A program made the translations under genes and the position numbers. The notes beneath the pieces are model-generated. The model made no database searches. It was given only the letters and a program-made list of their open reading frames with translations, and was not told the DNA's origin. From Paraburkholderia rhizosphaerae (GTDB lineage Bacteria; Pseudomonadota; Gammaproteobacteria; Burkholderiales; Burkholderiaceae), in the NCBI RefSeq assembly GCF_004366595.1, contig NZ_SORE01000009.1, forward strand, positions 1 to 64,000: a stretch of DNA of 64,000 bases. Direction: 5' to 3'. This document shows, in pieces, positions 32,040 through 42,101 of the stretch. Numbering within the stretch: position 1 is the stretch's first letter; every line of letters begins with the position of its first letter.

Positions 32040-33290
32040 ATGGCTGTCAATTTCCCTTCGATTGAACCCGCTCAACTTCATCCGGTACCGGGTGTGACGC
32101 TCGGCTGGGCCGAGGCGCATATCCGCAAGCCGAACCGCAAGGACGTGCTCGTCATCTCCGTCGACGAAGGGGCGACGGTGGCGGGTGTGTTCACGTCGAA
32201 CCGGTTTTGCGCGGCGCCGGTGACGGTGTGCCGCGAACATCTGGAGCGCGTGCGCAATGGCGGTGCGGATGGCAAGGGTATCCGCGCGCTGGTTATCAAC
32301 ACGGGCAACGCGAATGCAGGCACCGGCGAACCGGGCCTCGCGCACGCGCGCGAAACGTGCGACGAGCTTGCGCGGCTCGCTGGCATCGCGCCGCATCAGG
32401 TGCTGCCGTTTTCGACCGGCGTGATTCTCGAACCGCTGCCGATAGACCGCCTGAAGGCGGGTTTGCCGGCCGCGCTGGCGAACCGTGCGGCCGCGCACTG
32501 GTACGATGCCGCGCAAGCGATCATGACCACGGACACGCTGCCGAAAGCCGCGTCGCGCCAGGTGACGATCGATGGCCACACGGTCACGATGACCGGCATC
32601 AGCAAGGGCGCCGGCATGATCAAGCCGAACATGGCGACCATGCTGGGCTTTCTCGCGTTCGACGCCGCGCTCACGCAGCCGGTGCTCGACGCACTCGTCA
32701 AACATGTTGCGGACCGCTCGTTCAACTGCATCACGATCGACGGCGATACGTCGACCAACGATTCGTTCATCCTGATCGCGTCGGGCAAGTCGAGCCTGCC
32801 GGCGATTACGTCGACCGGGTCGGCGGCTTACGCGGCGCTGCGCGATGCGGTCACCGAAGTCGCGCAGACGCTCGCGCAGCTGATCGTGCGCGACGGCGAG
32901 GGCGCGACGAAGTTCATGACGGTGCAGGTCGAAGGCGGCACGAGCATCGCCGAATGCCGGCAGATCGCTTATGCGATCGGGCACTCGCCGCTCGTCAAAA
33001 CGGCGTTCTACGCGTCCGATCCGAACCTCGGGCGCATTCTCGCGGCGATCGGCTATGCGGGCGTCGACGACCTCGACGTCGGCAAGATCGATCTGTATCT
33101 GGATGACGTGCTGGTCGCGAAGGCAGGCGGGCGCAATCCGGCGTATCGTGAAGAAGACGGCCAGCGCGTGATGAAAAAGAGCGAGATCGCGATTCGCGTG
33201 CTGCTAGGCCGCGGTAACGCGCAAGCGACGATCTGGACCTGCGACCTGTCTCACGACTACGTGAGTATCAACGCCGATTACCGTTCCTGA
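32040..33290 (+). CDS. argJ: Bifunctional ornithine acetyltransferase / N-acetylglutamate synthase
   Basis: 416-residue enzyme of the cyclic arginine pathway. It transfers acetyl from N-acetylornithine to glutamate and may also use acetyl-CoA. The proenzyme is self-cleaved before Thr200 in [11 protein letters not shown] (195-205), giving alpha and beta chains; Thr200 is the nucleophile. [14 protein letters not shown] (about 86-99) and [12 protein letters not shown] near 237-248 are family signatures, and the C-terminal [16 protein letters not shown] is typical. The next gene starts about 100 bases downstream. Whether it is mono- or bifunctional cannot be told from sequence. Confidence 0.95.
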   Translation: MAVNFPSIEPAQLHPVPGVTLGWAEAHIRKPNRKDVLVISVDEGATVAGVFTSNRFCAAPVTVCREHLERVRNGGADGKGIRALVINTGNANAGTGEPGLAHARETCDELARLAGIAPHQVLPFSTGVILEPLPIDRLKAGLPAALANRAAAHWYDAAQAIMTTDTLPKAASRQVTIDGHTVTMTGISKGAGMIKPNMATMLGFLAFDAALTQPVLDALVKHVADRSFNCITIDGDTSTNDSFILIASGKSSLPAITSTGSAAYAALRDAVTEVAQTLAQLIVRDGEGATKFMTVQVEGGTSIAECRQIAYAIGHSPLVKTAFYASDPNLGRILAAIGYAGVDDLDVGKIDLYLDDVLVAKAGGRNPAYREEDGQRVMKKSEIAIRVLLGRGNAQATIWTCDLSHDYVSINADYRS

Positions 33291-33389
33291 TCGGGTGCAG
33301 TGCCGGCGGCGCAGACACCGCCTGTTCGGAATGTGCCGCCCGCCGGCTTTCATGTTTGCCTTGACCCCGATTCGCCTCTCACTTTAGCC

Positions 33390-34259
33390 ATGGAAAAACT
33401 CGAACTGCTGTTGACCCGCGCCGAAGCGGTGCTGGGCCGTCTTGAAGCAATGCTGCCGCCGGCGGCGCCTGACGTCGATTGGGGCGCCGCGATTGCGTTT
33501 CGCTGGCGCAAACGCCAGGGCCGCGGTTTTCTGCAGCCGGTGCCGACGATCTCGTCGATTTCGTTTGCCGACTTGCAGAATATCGACCGTCAAAAGGATC
33601 TGATCGAGCAGAACACGCGGCAGTTCGTGCGCAAGCAGCCGGCCAACAATGTGCTGCTGACGGGTGCGCGCGGCACCGGCAAGTCGTCGCTGATCAAGGC
33701 GTGTCTGAACGCGTATGCGAAGGATGGGCTGCGGCTGATCGAGGTCGACAAGGACGATCTGCACGATCTCGGCGATATCGTCGATCTGATCTCGACGCGG
33801 CCGGAGCGCTTTATCGTGTTCTGCGACGATCTGTCATTCGAGGAGGGCGAATCCGGTTACAAGGCGCTGAAGGTCGCGCTGGACGGGTCGGTGGCCGCTC
33901 AGTCCGACAACGTGCTGATCTACGCGACGTCGAACCGCCGCCATCTGTTGCCCGAATACATGAGCGACAACGAGACGTACAAGCATACGGCGGACGGTGA
34001 GATTCATCCGGGCGAAGTGGTCGAGGAAAAGATCTCGCTGTCCGAGCGGTTCGGCCTGTGGGTCAGCTTCTATCCGTTCAAGCAGGATGATTACCTCGCG
34101 ATCGTCGCGCACTGGTTGCGCCATTTCGGTTGCGACGACGCCGGCGTCGAAGCCGCGCGCGGCGATGCGCTCGTGTGGGCGCTCGAACGCGGCTCGCGTT
34201 CCGGACGGGTCGCGTGGCAGTTTGCACGCGACTGGTCGGGCCGCCGGGCGCAGGCATGA
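33390..34259 (+). CDS. DUF815-family AAA+ ATPase
   Basis: 289-residue predicted ATPase (COG2607, DUF815) of unknown cellular role. Walker A is GARGTGKSSLI (92-102). Walker B is FIVFCDDLSFEEGE (about 136-149), followed by ALDGSVAAQSDNVLIYATSN, an AAA+ sensor-like segment. LLTGARGTGKSS and SNRRHLLPEYMSDN are highly typical of this family. The ATG at 33390 was preferred over GTG at 33300 because the extra 30 residues are Pro-rich and lack family similarity. It overlaps mutT by 4 bases (ATGA), a conserved pairing in Burkholderiaceae. Confidence 0.85.
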   Translation: MEKLELLLTRAEAVLGRLEAMLPPAAPDVDWGAAIAFRWRKRQGRGFLQPVPTISSISFADLQNIDRQKDLIEQNTRQFVRKQPANNVLLTGARGTGKSSLIKACLNAYAKDGLRLIEVDKDDLHDLGDIVDLISTRPERFIVFCDDLSFEEGESGYKALKVALDGSVAAQSDNVLIYATSNRRHLLPEYMSDNETYKHTADGEIHPGEVVEEKISLSERFGLWVSFYPFKQDDYLAIVAHWLRHFGCDDAGVEAARGDALVWALERGSRSGRVAWQFARDWSGRRAQA

Positions 34260-34681
34260 GCGGCCGCGTCGATAATCAGGCGCAGCCCGCGGCGCGGCCG
34301 GTAACGGAAGTTGCGGTCGGCGTGCTGGTGCAGCCGGACGGTCGTTATCTGCTTGCGCAGCGGCCGGCCGGCAAGCCTTACGAAGGTTACTGGGAATTCC
34401 CGGGCGGCAAGCTCGAGCCCGGCGAAACCGTCGAGTCGGCGCTCGCGCGCGAGCTGCACGAAGAACTGGGTATCGACGTGCAGGCGTGCCATCGGTGGCA
34501 TACGCTGGAGCACGACTATCCGCACGCGTATGTGCGGCTTTACTTTTGCAAGGTCACCGCGTGGACCGGCGAGCCGCACGGGCGCGAGGGCCAGGCGTTC
34601 GTCTGGCAGACGCTGCCCGCCGATGTGACACCGCTACTTCCTGCGACGATACCGGTACTCGAGTGGCTCGCGGCTGAGTGA
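34256..34681 (+). CDS. mutT: 8-oxo-dGTP diphosphatase MutT (Nudix)
   Basis: 141-residue Nudix hydrolase that removes oxidised 8-oxo-dGTP from the nucleotide pool. The Nudix box runs about 51-73 (GKLEPGETVESALARELHEE then LGI), preceded by YWEFPG, which matches MutT. The C-terminus FVWQTLPADVTPLLPATIPVL is also family-like. The ATG at 34256 overlaps the upstream ATPase stop. It is convergent with yacG 38 bases away without a visible terminator. Confidence 0.92.
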   Translation: MSGRVDNQAQPAARPVTEVAVGVLVQPDGRYLLAQRPAGKPYEGYWEFPGGKLEPGETVESALARELHEELGIDVQACHRWHTLEHDYPHAYVRLYFCKVTAWTGEPHGREGQAFVWQTLPADVTPLLPATIPVLEWLAAE

Positions 34682-34719
34682 CGCGGCGCAAAGAGTGTGG
34701 GAGCCTGCGTCCGCGACCT

Positions 34720-34914
34720 TCAATGATGCGCGTTATCGCCGGACGCATCGTCGGTTGGCGGTTCTTCATCGTTGCTGCCAATCTTGTACTTTTCGGCGGC
34801 CCAGGCGCCGAGGTCGATCTGCTTGCAGCGTTCCGAGCAGAACGGGCGAAAGCGGCTTTCCGGGGTCCAGCGGACATCCTTGCCGCAGGTCGGGCATTTG
34901 ACGACGGTGGTCAT
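34720..34914 (-). CDS. yacG: DNA gyrase inhibitor YacG
   Basis: 64-residue zinc-finger protein. Four cysteines at 7, 10, 26 and 30 (KCPTCGKDV and [14 protein letters not shown]) match YacG, which in E. coli binds GyrB and inhibits gyrase. The C-terminal tail is acidic and probably disordered. It follows zapD on the same strand (118-base gap) and, with coaE and pilD, reproduces the coaE-zapD-yacG arrangement found in many proteobacteria. Confidence 0.93.
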   Translation of the reverse strand: MTTVVKCPTCGKDVRWTPESRFRPFCSERCKQIDLGAWAAEKYKIGSNDEEPPTDDASGDNAHH

Positions 34915-35032
34915 TCTGTTTGAGGCGGTGTCGATCGAAACGTAACGAACGTCGAATCTGGGGGCGTTCGTTTCAGGTTAAAGCTCGGCGCGAGCCCTTA
35001 GCCATCGTTGCGTTGCCGGAACACGATCATGC

Positions 35033-36015
<983 letters not shown>

Positions 36016-36618
36016 CTAATGACCGGCACATGACGCATACAGCCGATGCAATTCGTCGACGCGCGCGTCGAGCGATTCGAGCGGCAGATTGTCGTTGACG
36101 ATCACGTCGTCAGCCGCGGCGAGACGCGCGTCCCGCGTCGCCTGCCGGGCGATGATCGCGAGCACCTGCTCGCGCGTGAACGCGTTGCGGCTCATCACAC
36201 GAACGATTTGCGTGTCGATGCTGCAATCGATAACGAGCACGCGGTCCACGCGCCCCTTCCAGGTTCCCGATTCGACCAGCAGCGGCACAACGATGACGAC
36301 GTAAGGGCCGCTTGCCTGCTGACGCTCGCGTTCAGTCTCCGCGCGGATCAGCGGGTGAGTGATCGCCTCGAGACGGCGCCGCGCAGTTTCGTCGCTAAAG
36401 ACCAGCGTGCGCATACGTGCGCGATCGAGCGAGCCGTCTTGCGCGACAAACGATGCGCCAAACTCGCTTGCGATGGCCGGCATCGCGATGCCGTTCGGCG
36501 CGGTGATGCGATGCGCGATCGCATCGGTGTCGACGATCGGCACGCCGCGCGCCGCGAAGCGCTGCGCGACGAACGACTTGCCGCTGCCAATGCCACCCGT
36601 CAACCCGACTGCAAACAT
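36016..36618 (-). CDS. coaE: Dephospho-CoA kinase
   Basis: 200-residue P-loop kinase for the last step of CoA synthesis (phosphorylation of the ribose 3' hydroxyl). [20 protein letters not shown] (1-20) holds Walker [17 protein letters not shown] near 31-38 is the substrate-binding Asp motif; [20 protein letters not shown] is the conserved lid region; [20 protein letters not shown] is the CoA-binding helix. It is 3 bases from pilD, a common coaE-pilD pairing. Confidence 0.95.
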   Translation of the reverse strand: MFAVGLTGGIGSGKSFVAQRFAARGVPIVDTDAIAHRITAPNGIAMPAIASEFGASFVAQDGSLDRARMRTLVFSDETARRRLEAITHPLIRAETERERQQASGPYVVIVVPLLVESGTWKGRVDRVLVIDCSIDTQIVRVMSRNAFTREQVLAIIARQATRDARLAAADDVIVNDNLPLESLDARVDELHRLYASCAGH

Positions 36619-36621
36619 GCG

Positions 36622-37608
36622 TCAGCCTCCCAGCGCCATGTAGAACGGGGTACCGATAAACAGCGTGAGCGCGCCGCCCGCCGCAAGAAACGGACCGAAC
36701 GGCAGTGGCTCTTCAAAGCGCATCCGTCCGCGCCAGGTGGCGACGAGGCCGACCACCGCACCGGCCACTGCGGCGATCAGGATGACCTGCGGCAGCGCGG
36801 CCCAGCCAAGCCATGCGCCGAGCGCGGCGAGTAGCTTGAAGTCGCCATAGCCCATGCCTTCGATGCCTCGTATCAGCTTGAACAGCCAGTGTACGCACCA
36901 TAGCGCGAGATAGCCGCCGACCGCGCCGAGCACCGCGTCGTGCAAGCTCGCGAACAGGCCGCCGAAGTTGAGAATGAGGCCCGCCCACAGCAGCGGCAGT
37001 GTCAGCGAATCGGGCAGCAGGTGCGTGTCGATGTCGATCGCGCTCATGGCGAGCAGCGTCGCGCAGAGCCCGAACGCGGCGATTGCCGTGCCGCTCGCGC
37101 CGAACACCACGAGCGACGCGACGGCGCAGCCGGCGCTCGCGATTTCGAGGACCGGATAGCGCAGGCTGACGCGCGTTTTGCACTGCGAGCACCGGCCACG
37201 CAGCAGCAGATAGCTGAAGACGGGCACGTTTTCCCAGGCGTGCAGCAGGTGGCCGCAATGCGGGCATGCGCTGCGCGGCAGCCAGAGGTTGTAGCGCGGC
37301 GGCAGTCCATCGTCTTCGAAATGCTGGCCGGTGGCGTCGGCGACTTCGGCTCGCCACGCGCGTTCGAGCATGATCGGCAACCGGTGCACGACGACATTCA
37401 GAAAGCTACCGACCACGAGGCCGAACGCAACCGCGAAGACGATTTGTACAGTGAGCGGCAGCATGCCGAACGCGCTGCCGATGCCCGATGCAAGCTCGCC
37501 CAGATAGGCAAACCCCGACGCGAAAGGCGACGTGGAAGCCAACCCCGTAGATGATAAAAGCGACATGTTGTAGAGGTGGTCCGATACGGATGTGGACGCG
37601 GCCGGCAT
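36622..37608 (-). CDS. pilD: Prepilin peptidase / N-methyltransferase
   Basis: 328-residue inner-membrane aspartic protease that cleaves and N-methylates type IV prepilins and pseudopilins. GSFLNVVVHRLPIML (67-81) is the family opening, followed by a zinc-binding cytoplasmic domain with two CxxC motifs (C115/C118 and C140/C143). IDIDTHLLPD (191-200) and GYGDFKL (253-259) carry the catalytic Asp residues. About eight membrane helices are visible. The ATG at 37608 or an internal ATG at 37566 could be used; the extra 14 residues are not conserved. It lies between coaE and pilC. Confidence 0.92.
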   Translation of the reverse strand: MPAASTSVSDHLYNMSLLSSTGLASTSPFASGFAYLGELASGIGSAFGMLPLTVQIVFAVAFGLVVGSFLNVVVHRLPIMLERAWRAEVADATGQHFEDDGLPPRYNLWLPRSACPHCGHLLHAWENVPVFSYLLLRGRCSQCKTRVSLRYPVLEIASAGCAVASLVVFGASGTAIAAFGLCATLLAMSAIDIDTHLLPDSLTLPLLWAGLILNFGGLFASLHDAVLGAVGGYLALWCVHWLFKLIRGIEGMGYGDFKLLAALGAWLGWAALPQVILIAAVAGAVVGLVATWRGRMRFEEPLPFGPFLAAGGALTLFIGTPFYMALGG

Positions 37609-37635
37609 GGTAAATGTCCCGATTCGGCTGCGATG

Positions 37636-38868
37636 CTACACCACGTTGCCAAGTTGAATGATGGGAAGATACATCGCGATCACGAGGCCGCCGACGAGCA
37701 GCCCGAGCACGGCGATCACCATCGGTTCACACAAGCTCGCGAGCGCGCCGGTTTTTTCGGCTACCTGACGATCGCATAGCGATGCGACATCCATCAGCAT
37801 CTTGTCGAGTGTGCCTGCTTCTTCGGCAACCGCGACCGGCTGGACCACTTCGGCGGGAAAGCAGCGGGTCGCCTGCATCGCGGCGGCGAGCCGCTCGCCG
37901 TTCTTGATCCGCGCGGCAATACCGGAGGTTGCGCGGTCGAAGTATGCGTTGCCGGTTGCATCGTCGAGCGAAACGAAAGCGTCGGCGAGCGGCGTACCCG
38001 CTGACAGCAACGTTCCGAGCGCGCGGCTCCAGCGCGCCGCGCAGAGCATCGTCAGCAGCGGCCCGGTGATGGGGGCGCGCAATGTCATGCGCGCGCACCA
38101 CAGTCGCGCGGTGTCCGATATGAGCAGCAGCTTGGCGACGCTCACGCCGGCGGCAATGCCGAACACACCGATCGGCAAGCTCCATTTCGTGAGCGCGGCG
38201 GACAGCGCGAGCACGGCCTGCGTGGGCGCAGGCAGCGCCGCGCCGAAGCCGTCGAAAATCTGCCTGAAGGTCGGCACGACCCAGATCAGCAGTGCGGCGG
38301 TGATGACGATCGCAAGCGCGAGGATTGCTGCCGGATAGGTGAGTGCCGCGCGCACTTTCGCGCGCTGGGCGGCCGCGCGCTCACGATCGTCGGCGATGCG
38401 TTCGAGCACGTTGGCGAGTGCGCCGGACGCTTCGCCGACCGCGACCAGTTGCCAATACAACGGGCCGAACTGATCGGAGCGGGAGCGCAGCGCCTGCGAA
38501 AAACTCGAGCCCGTGACGATGTTGCGCGCAAGCGCGCCGACGATCCGCGACATGCCAACGCTTTTCTTTGTCGAAGCAGGCGCATTCGCGAGCAGTTCGA
38601 GCGACGGCGCAAGCGGCAGTCCAGCCCGCAGCAGACTGGCGAGCTGTCGGGTAAACCGCGTGATATCAGCGGGGCTTGCGTGCGCGCGCGGCGCCGGGCC
38701 GAGCGCGGTGAGTTCGACAATAAAGAGGCCGTCGCGCCTGAGCTTCGCGCGTGCGGCAGCGACATCCGTCGCGATGACATGGCCGCTCCGGTGTGTGCCG
38801 TCTGCTTCGACGCCGCGCCATCTGAAGCGCAGTTCTTCCGATAGCGATTCCAGTACGTCGTTCCTCAT
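37636..38868 (-). CDS. pilC: Type IV pilus/type II secretion inner-membrane protein PilC
   Basis: 410-residue polytopic platform protein of the T2SSF family. Two T2SSF repeats are visible: ITRFTRQLASLLRAGLPLAP (near 70-89) begins the first, and ARWSRALGTLLSAGTPLADA (near 270-289) begins the second; hydrophobic segments lie after each. It contacts the assembly ATPase and pilin. The ATG at 38868 overlaps the pilB stop by 4 bases; an in-frame reading into pilB is not credible. pilB-pilC-pilD form one leftward operon. Confidence 0.9.
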   Translation of the reverse strand: MRNDVLESLSEELRFRWRGVEADGTHRSGHVIATDVAAARAKLRRDGLFIVELTALGPAPRAHASPADITRFTRQLASLLRAGLPLAPSLELLANAPASTKKSVGMSRIVGALARNIVTGSSFSQALRSRSDQFGPLYWQLVAVGEASGALANVLERIADDRERAAAQRAKVRAALTYPAAILALAIVITAALLIWVVPTFRQIFDGFGAALPAPTQAVLALSAALTKWSLPIGVFGIAAGVSVAKLLLISDTARLWCARMTLRAPITGPLLTMLCAARWSRALGTLLSAGTPLADAFVSLDDATGNAYFDRATSGIAARIKNGERLAAAMQATRCFPAEVVQPVAVAEEAGTLDKMLMDVASLCDRQVAEKTGALASLCEPMVIAVLGLLVGGLVIAMYLPIIQLGNVV

Positions 38869-40217
38869 GCGACCTCGGTCGCGCTTAGCGCTTCGGCGAG
38901 ACTCGTCGAGCCATCGCAAACGCGCGCGAGCGCCGCTTCGCGCAATGTGCGGACCGCTTCCGCGCGCGCCTGCCGAGCGATCGTATGGGTGCTCGCGTGC
39001 GTGACGATCGATTCGCGCATCGCATCGGAAACCGGCATCACCTGGTGCACGCCGATGCGCCCGCGATAGCCGACGCCGTGGCATGCGTCGCAGCCCACTG
39101 CGGCATACGGGCGCCAGCCGTCCAACCGGTCTTCGGGTACGCCTGTGGCACGCAATGCGGCGTGAAGCGCGGCAGTGGACTGCGTGTCAGGCATCCGGCA
39201 CTGCGTGCACAGCTTGCGGACGAGACGCTGCGCGGTCACCATGCGCAGCGCGCCCGCCAGATTGTACGGTTCGACGCCGAGATCGATCAGGCGCGCGATT
39301 GCGGCGGGCGCGTCGTTCGTATGCAGCGTCGACAGCACGAGGTGGCCGGTTTGCGCGGCCTTGACCGCGATCCCGGCGGTTTCCTCGTCACGGATTTCGC
39401 CGACCATGATCACGTCCGGGTCCTGCCGCAAAAAAGCGCGGAGTGCGGTGGCGAATGTAAGTCCGGCCTTTTCGCGCACGTTGACCTGATTGACGCCGGC
39501 AAGCTGGATTTCCGCGGGGTCTTCGACGGAACACAAATTGCGCGATTGCGCGTTGAGCATCTGCAAAAAGCAATACAGCGAGAAAGTCTTGCCGCTGCCG
39601 GTCGGGCCGGTTACCAGCACGAGTCCATGCGGCGCGCGGATCGCCTGTTCGACGCTCGCGCACTGCCCGGTGCTCAGGCCGAGCGAATCAAGCGAGAGAT
39701 CGGCGGGCAGCGATTCGAGCCGTCGCAGCACGAGCTTTTCGCCGAAGATTGTCGGCAGCGAGTTCACGCGGTAGTCTTCGACGCGGCCGGCGCCCGTCGC
39801 GAGCCGTAGCCGGCCGTCCTGCGGCACGCGGCGCTCGGCGATATCCATCCGCGCGAGCACCTTGACACGCGTGACAAACGCGTCGCGCAAATGGGCCGGC
39901 GGTGGTGCGGCTTCGTGCAGCACACCGTCGATGCGCAAGCGAATTCGCCAACCTTGTTCCGACGGTTCGATATGCAGGTCGGACGCGTTGCGGCGTGCTG
40001 CTTCCTGCAGCGTTTCCGTCAGCAGACGAACCGCCGGTGCGGCATCGGCTTCATCCAGTGCACTCAGTTGCGTGGAAGCCGTCAGCGACGCGTGCGGCGC
40101 GGGGTAAGACACTGGTTCGGCTTCGCGCGCAATGGATCGAAACATCGCGCCCGGCGCGGCGTTGGGCGCAGCGGTGTCGCGGAGTGGGTGTGGTGCAACG
40201 GAAGAGAGAAGTGTCAT
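38865..40217 (-). CDS. pilB: Type IV pilus assembly/type II secretion ATPase (PilB/GspE family)
   Basis: 450-residue hexameric secretion ATPase. Motifs: SDLHIEP (79-85), Walker A GPTGSGKT (204-211), the Asp box with SVEDPAEIQLAGVNQVNV (230-247), Walker B VIMVGEIRDEETAGIAVKAA (269-288), His box GHLVLSTLHTND (291-302), and a tetracysteine zinc motif (KLCTQC and VGCDACHG). At 450 residues it is shorter than usual PilB (about 570): only about 60 residues precede the ATPase N2 domain, so the MshEN/GspE-N domain is missing. No pilin gene is nearby. The gene is preceded by a 15-bp tandem repeat. Confidence 0.85.
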   Translation of the reverse strand: MTLLSSVAPHPLRDTAAPNAAPGAMFRSIAREAEPVSYPAPHASLTASTQLSALDEADAAPAVRLLTETLQEAARRNASDLHIEPSEQGWRIRLRIDGVLHEAAPPPAHLRDAFVTRVKVLARMDIAERRVPQDGRLRLATGAGRVEDYRVNSLPTIFGEKLVLRRLESLPADLSLDSLGLSTGQCASVEQAIRAPHGLVLVTGPTGSGKTFSLYCFLQMLNAQSRNLCSVEDPAEIQLAGVNQVNVREKAGLTFATALRAFLRQDPDVIMVGEIRDEETAGIAVKAAQTGHLVLSTLHTNDAPAAIARLIDLGVEPYNLAGALRMVTAQRLVRKLCTQCRMPDTQSTAALHAALRATGVPEDRLDGWRPYAAVGCDACHGVGYRGRIGVHQVMPVSDAMRESIVTHASTHTIARQARAEAVRTLREAALARVCDGSTSLAEALSATEVA

Positions 40218-40370
40218 TGAATACCGGCCATGAGCCGCCTGTGCGATAGGACGCAGTCATGATCCGGTACGGCGCCCGCGTGCGCCATTCGGCCATTCGG
40301 CTAGCTGTGCGCGGCGTTCATTTGCAGTACGATGGCCGCGCCGACGCGGTGACCGGGTCAACGCGTGCCC

Positions 40371-40445
40371 CAGCGACGCGTGTGTCAGCGACGCGTCTGT
40401 CAGTGACGCTCGCCGCGGTGATACGTCTCTCAGCGACGCGCTTGC
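40371..40445. repeat. 15-bp tandem repeat (five units) upstream of pilB
   Basis: Units beginning at 40371, 40386, 40401, 40416 and 40431 follow each other at 15-bp spacing. The first, second and fifth share CAGCGACGCG, the third reads CAGTGACGC, and the fourth is the most diverged (CGGTGATACG). The array lies in the 247-base gap between the CorB-like gene stop and the pilB start, 154-228 bases before pilB. Confidence 0.85.
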
Positions 40446-40464
40446 CGCCCGTAAGCGGCGTACG

Positions 40465-41769
40465 TTATTGCCGCAGCAGCCTCGTCGTCTTTGCGCCGGA
40501 TTTCTGTCCCGGGCGGAACAGCTTCACCGTGCGAATTGCCTGATCGTCACTGCGCATCACTTCGAGTTTCACATCGCCGATCTGCACGCAAACGTCGCCC
40601 TCGGGAATCTCTTCGAGTATTTCGAGGATCAGGCCGTTGAGCGTTTTCGGGCCGTCAGTCGGCAAGCGCAATTGCAGCCAGCGGTTCAGTTCGCGCAGCG
40701 GCATGCTGCCGGCCACGATGCACTCGCCTTTATCGTCCCAGCCGCCGCGCGAACTCGCGCTGCGCGGCACCGAGGTGGTGAACTCGCCGATCAGTTCCTC
40801 GATGATGTCTTCCGGCGTGACGAGTCCCTGCAGTTCGCCGTATTCGTTGACGACGAGCGCGGTACGGTGGCGGCTTTCCTGGAAGTACTGCAGCTGCTGG
40901 AAAACGGGGGTGCCCGACGGCACGAAGTACGGCTCCGCGAGCAGCTCACGCAGCGTCTCGCGTTCGAGTTCCTGGTTGTGGAGGGCCGCCAGCGTCTTGC
41001 GTACATGCAGCACCCCGAGCACGCGATCGATATCGCCCTGATAGACGATCAGCTTGTTGTGATAGCAGGTTTCGAGCTGATGCAGGATCTGATCGAATGG
41101 CGCGGCGAAATCGAGCGCCTCGATCCGGCGGCGCGGAATCATCACATCGTCGACTGAGATGTTCTCGAGGTCGAACAGATTGAGCAGGATGCTGCGGTGC
41201 TTGGTCGGCATGAAGCTGCCCGACTCGAGCACGATGGTGCGTAGCTCTTCAGTCGACAGTCGCTGATCGCGCGCACCACCGGTGTTGATATGCAACAGGC
41301 GCAGGAAGCCGTTTGCGATCAGATTGACGAACCAGATGACGGGCTTGGCGATGCGCATTAACGGCGCGATCAACAGGCTGGCTGGCAACGCGATTTTTTC
41401 GGGGTATGTCGCGCCGACGATTTTCGGCGCGATCTCCGCGAACACGATGATCAGAAAAGCGACGATGCCGGTCGCGATCGACAGGACGACGCTGTTGCTG
41501 CCGAACGTATGCAGCGCGATCGACGTCGTGAGCACCGGGATGATCGTGTTGAACAGGTTGTTGCCGATCAGGATCACGCTCAGCAACTGGTCGGTGCGCG
41601 AAAGCAGGCCTTGTGTTGTCTTTGCGCCGAGCACGCCCTTGTTGGTCAGGTGCTTGAGCCGATGGCGGTTGAGCGCCATCATCGCCGTTTCGGAAATCGA
41701 AAAGAAGCTCGAACAGATCAGCAGTACCAACACGGCGCCTATCTGCGCCCATAAGGGAAGTTGTTCCAC
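40465..41769 (-). CDS. CorB/HlyC-CorC family protein with DUF21, CBS and CorC domains
   Basis: 434-residue CNNM-type inner-membrane protein, probably a divalent cation (Mg/Co) exporter or its regulator. An N-terminal DUF21 domain with three or four membrane segments begins SSFFSISETAMMALNRHRL (20-38). A CBS pair follows (VDDVMIPRRRIEALDF about 206-221; TALVVNEYGELQGLVTPEDI about 302-321) and then a C-terminal CorC_HlyC domain. Similarity is closest to E. coli CorB (YfjD). The start is GTG at 41769 without a good SD. It is followed, 247 bases away, by pilB on the same strand. Confidence 0.88.
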   Translation of the reverse strand: MEQLPLWAQIGAVLVLLICSSFFSISETAMMALNRHRLKHLTNKGVLGAKTTQGLLSRTDQLLSVILIGNNLFNTIIPVLTTSIALHTFGSNSVVLSIATGIVAFLIIVFAEIAPKIVGATYPEKIALPASLLIAPLMRIAKPVIWFVNLIANGFLRLLHINTGGARDQRLSTEELRTIVLESGSFMPTKHRSILLNLFDLENISVDDVMIPRRRIEALDFAAPFDQILHQLETCYHNKLIVYQGDIDRVLGVLHVRKTLAALHNQELERETLRELLAEPYFVPSGTPVFQQLQYFQESRHRTALVVNEYGELQGLVTPEDIIEELIGEFTTSVPRSASSRGGWDDKGECIVAGSMPLRELNRWLQLRLPTDGPKTLNGLILEILEEIPEGDVCVQIGDVKLEVMRSDDQAIRTVKLFRPGQKSGAKTTRLLRQ

Positions 41770-41930
41770 GCGTCGTGAAGTAAAGGGGAAGGGGATGGGG
41801 AGAATATAGCAGAGCGGTCATGCGCGCCCATTGGCGGGAGCGCAGAGGCCGCCGGCTGCTGGATGAAGCGGCGCGTGAAGCGTGAATGCGAGAAACCGGC
41901 GAACGGTCTGCCGACGAAAAGGCGGACGAA

Positions 41931-41960
41931 AAAAAACCGCGCTATATTGCGCGGTTTCTT
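41931..41960 (-). terminator. Terminator downstream of tRNA-Pro
   Basis: Perfect 9-bp stem AAACCGCGC/GCGCGGTTT (41934-41957, loop TATATT). Read leftward, the stem's final TTT continues into further T residues, forming a T7 tract. It lies just after the tRNA gene on the minus strand. Confidence 0.85.
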
Positions 41961-41967
41961 AAAAATC

Positions 41968-42044
41968 TGGTCGGGGTGAGAGGATTCGAACCTCCGGCCT
42001 CTACGTCCCGAACGTAGCGCTCTACCAGGCTAAGCTACACCCCG
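41968..42044 (-). tRNA. tRNA-Pro (anticodon CGG)
   Basis: A complete 77-base cloverleaf. The acceptor stem starts CGGGGTG and pairs with CACCCCG; the D arm includes AGCTTAGCCTGGTAGAGCG. The anticodon arm CTACG-TTCGGGA-CGTAG gives anticodon CGG (codon CCG), a short variable loop follows, and the T arm is GGAGGTTCGAATCCTC-type. CCA is encoded. It lies between ispB and the CorB-like gene on the minus strand and probably has its own promoter in 42045-42101. Confidence 0.96.
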
Positions 42045-42101
42045 ATTTGTCCTGATCTGCTAACGGACTCCTACTGGACTAAACGGTCAGCTGAGTCTTG
42101 T

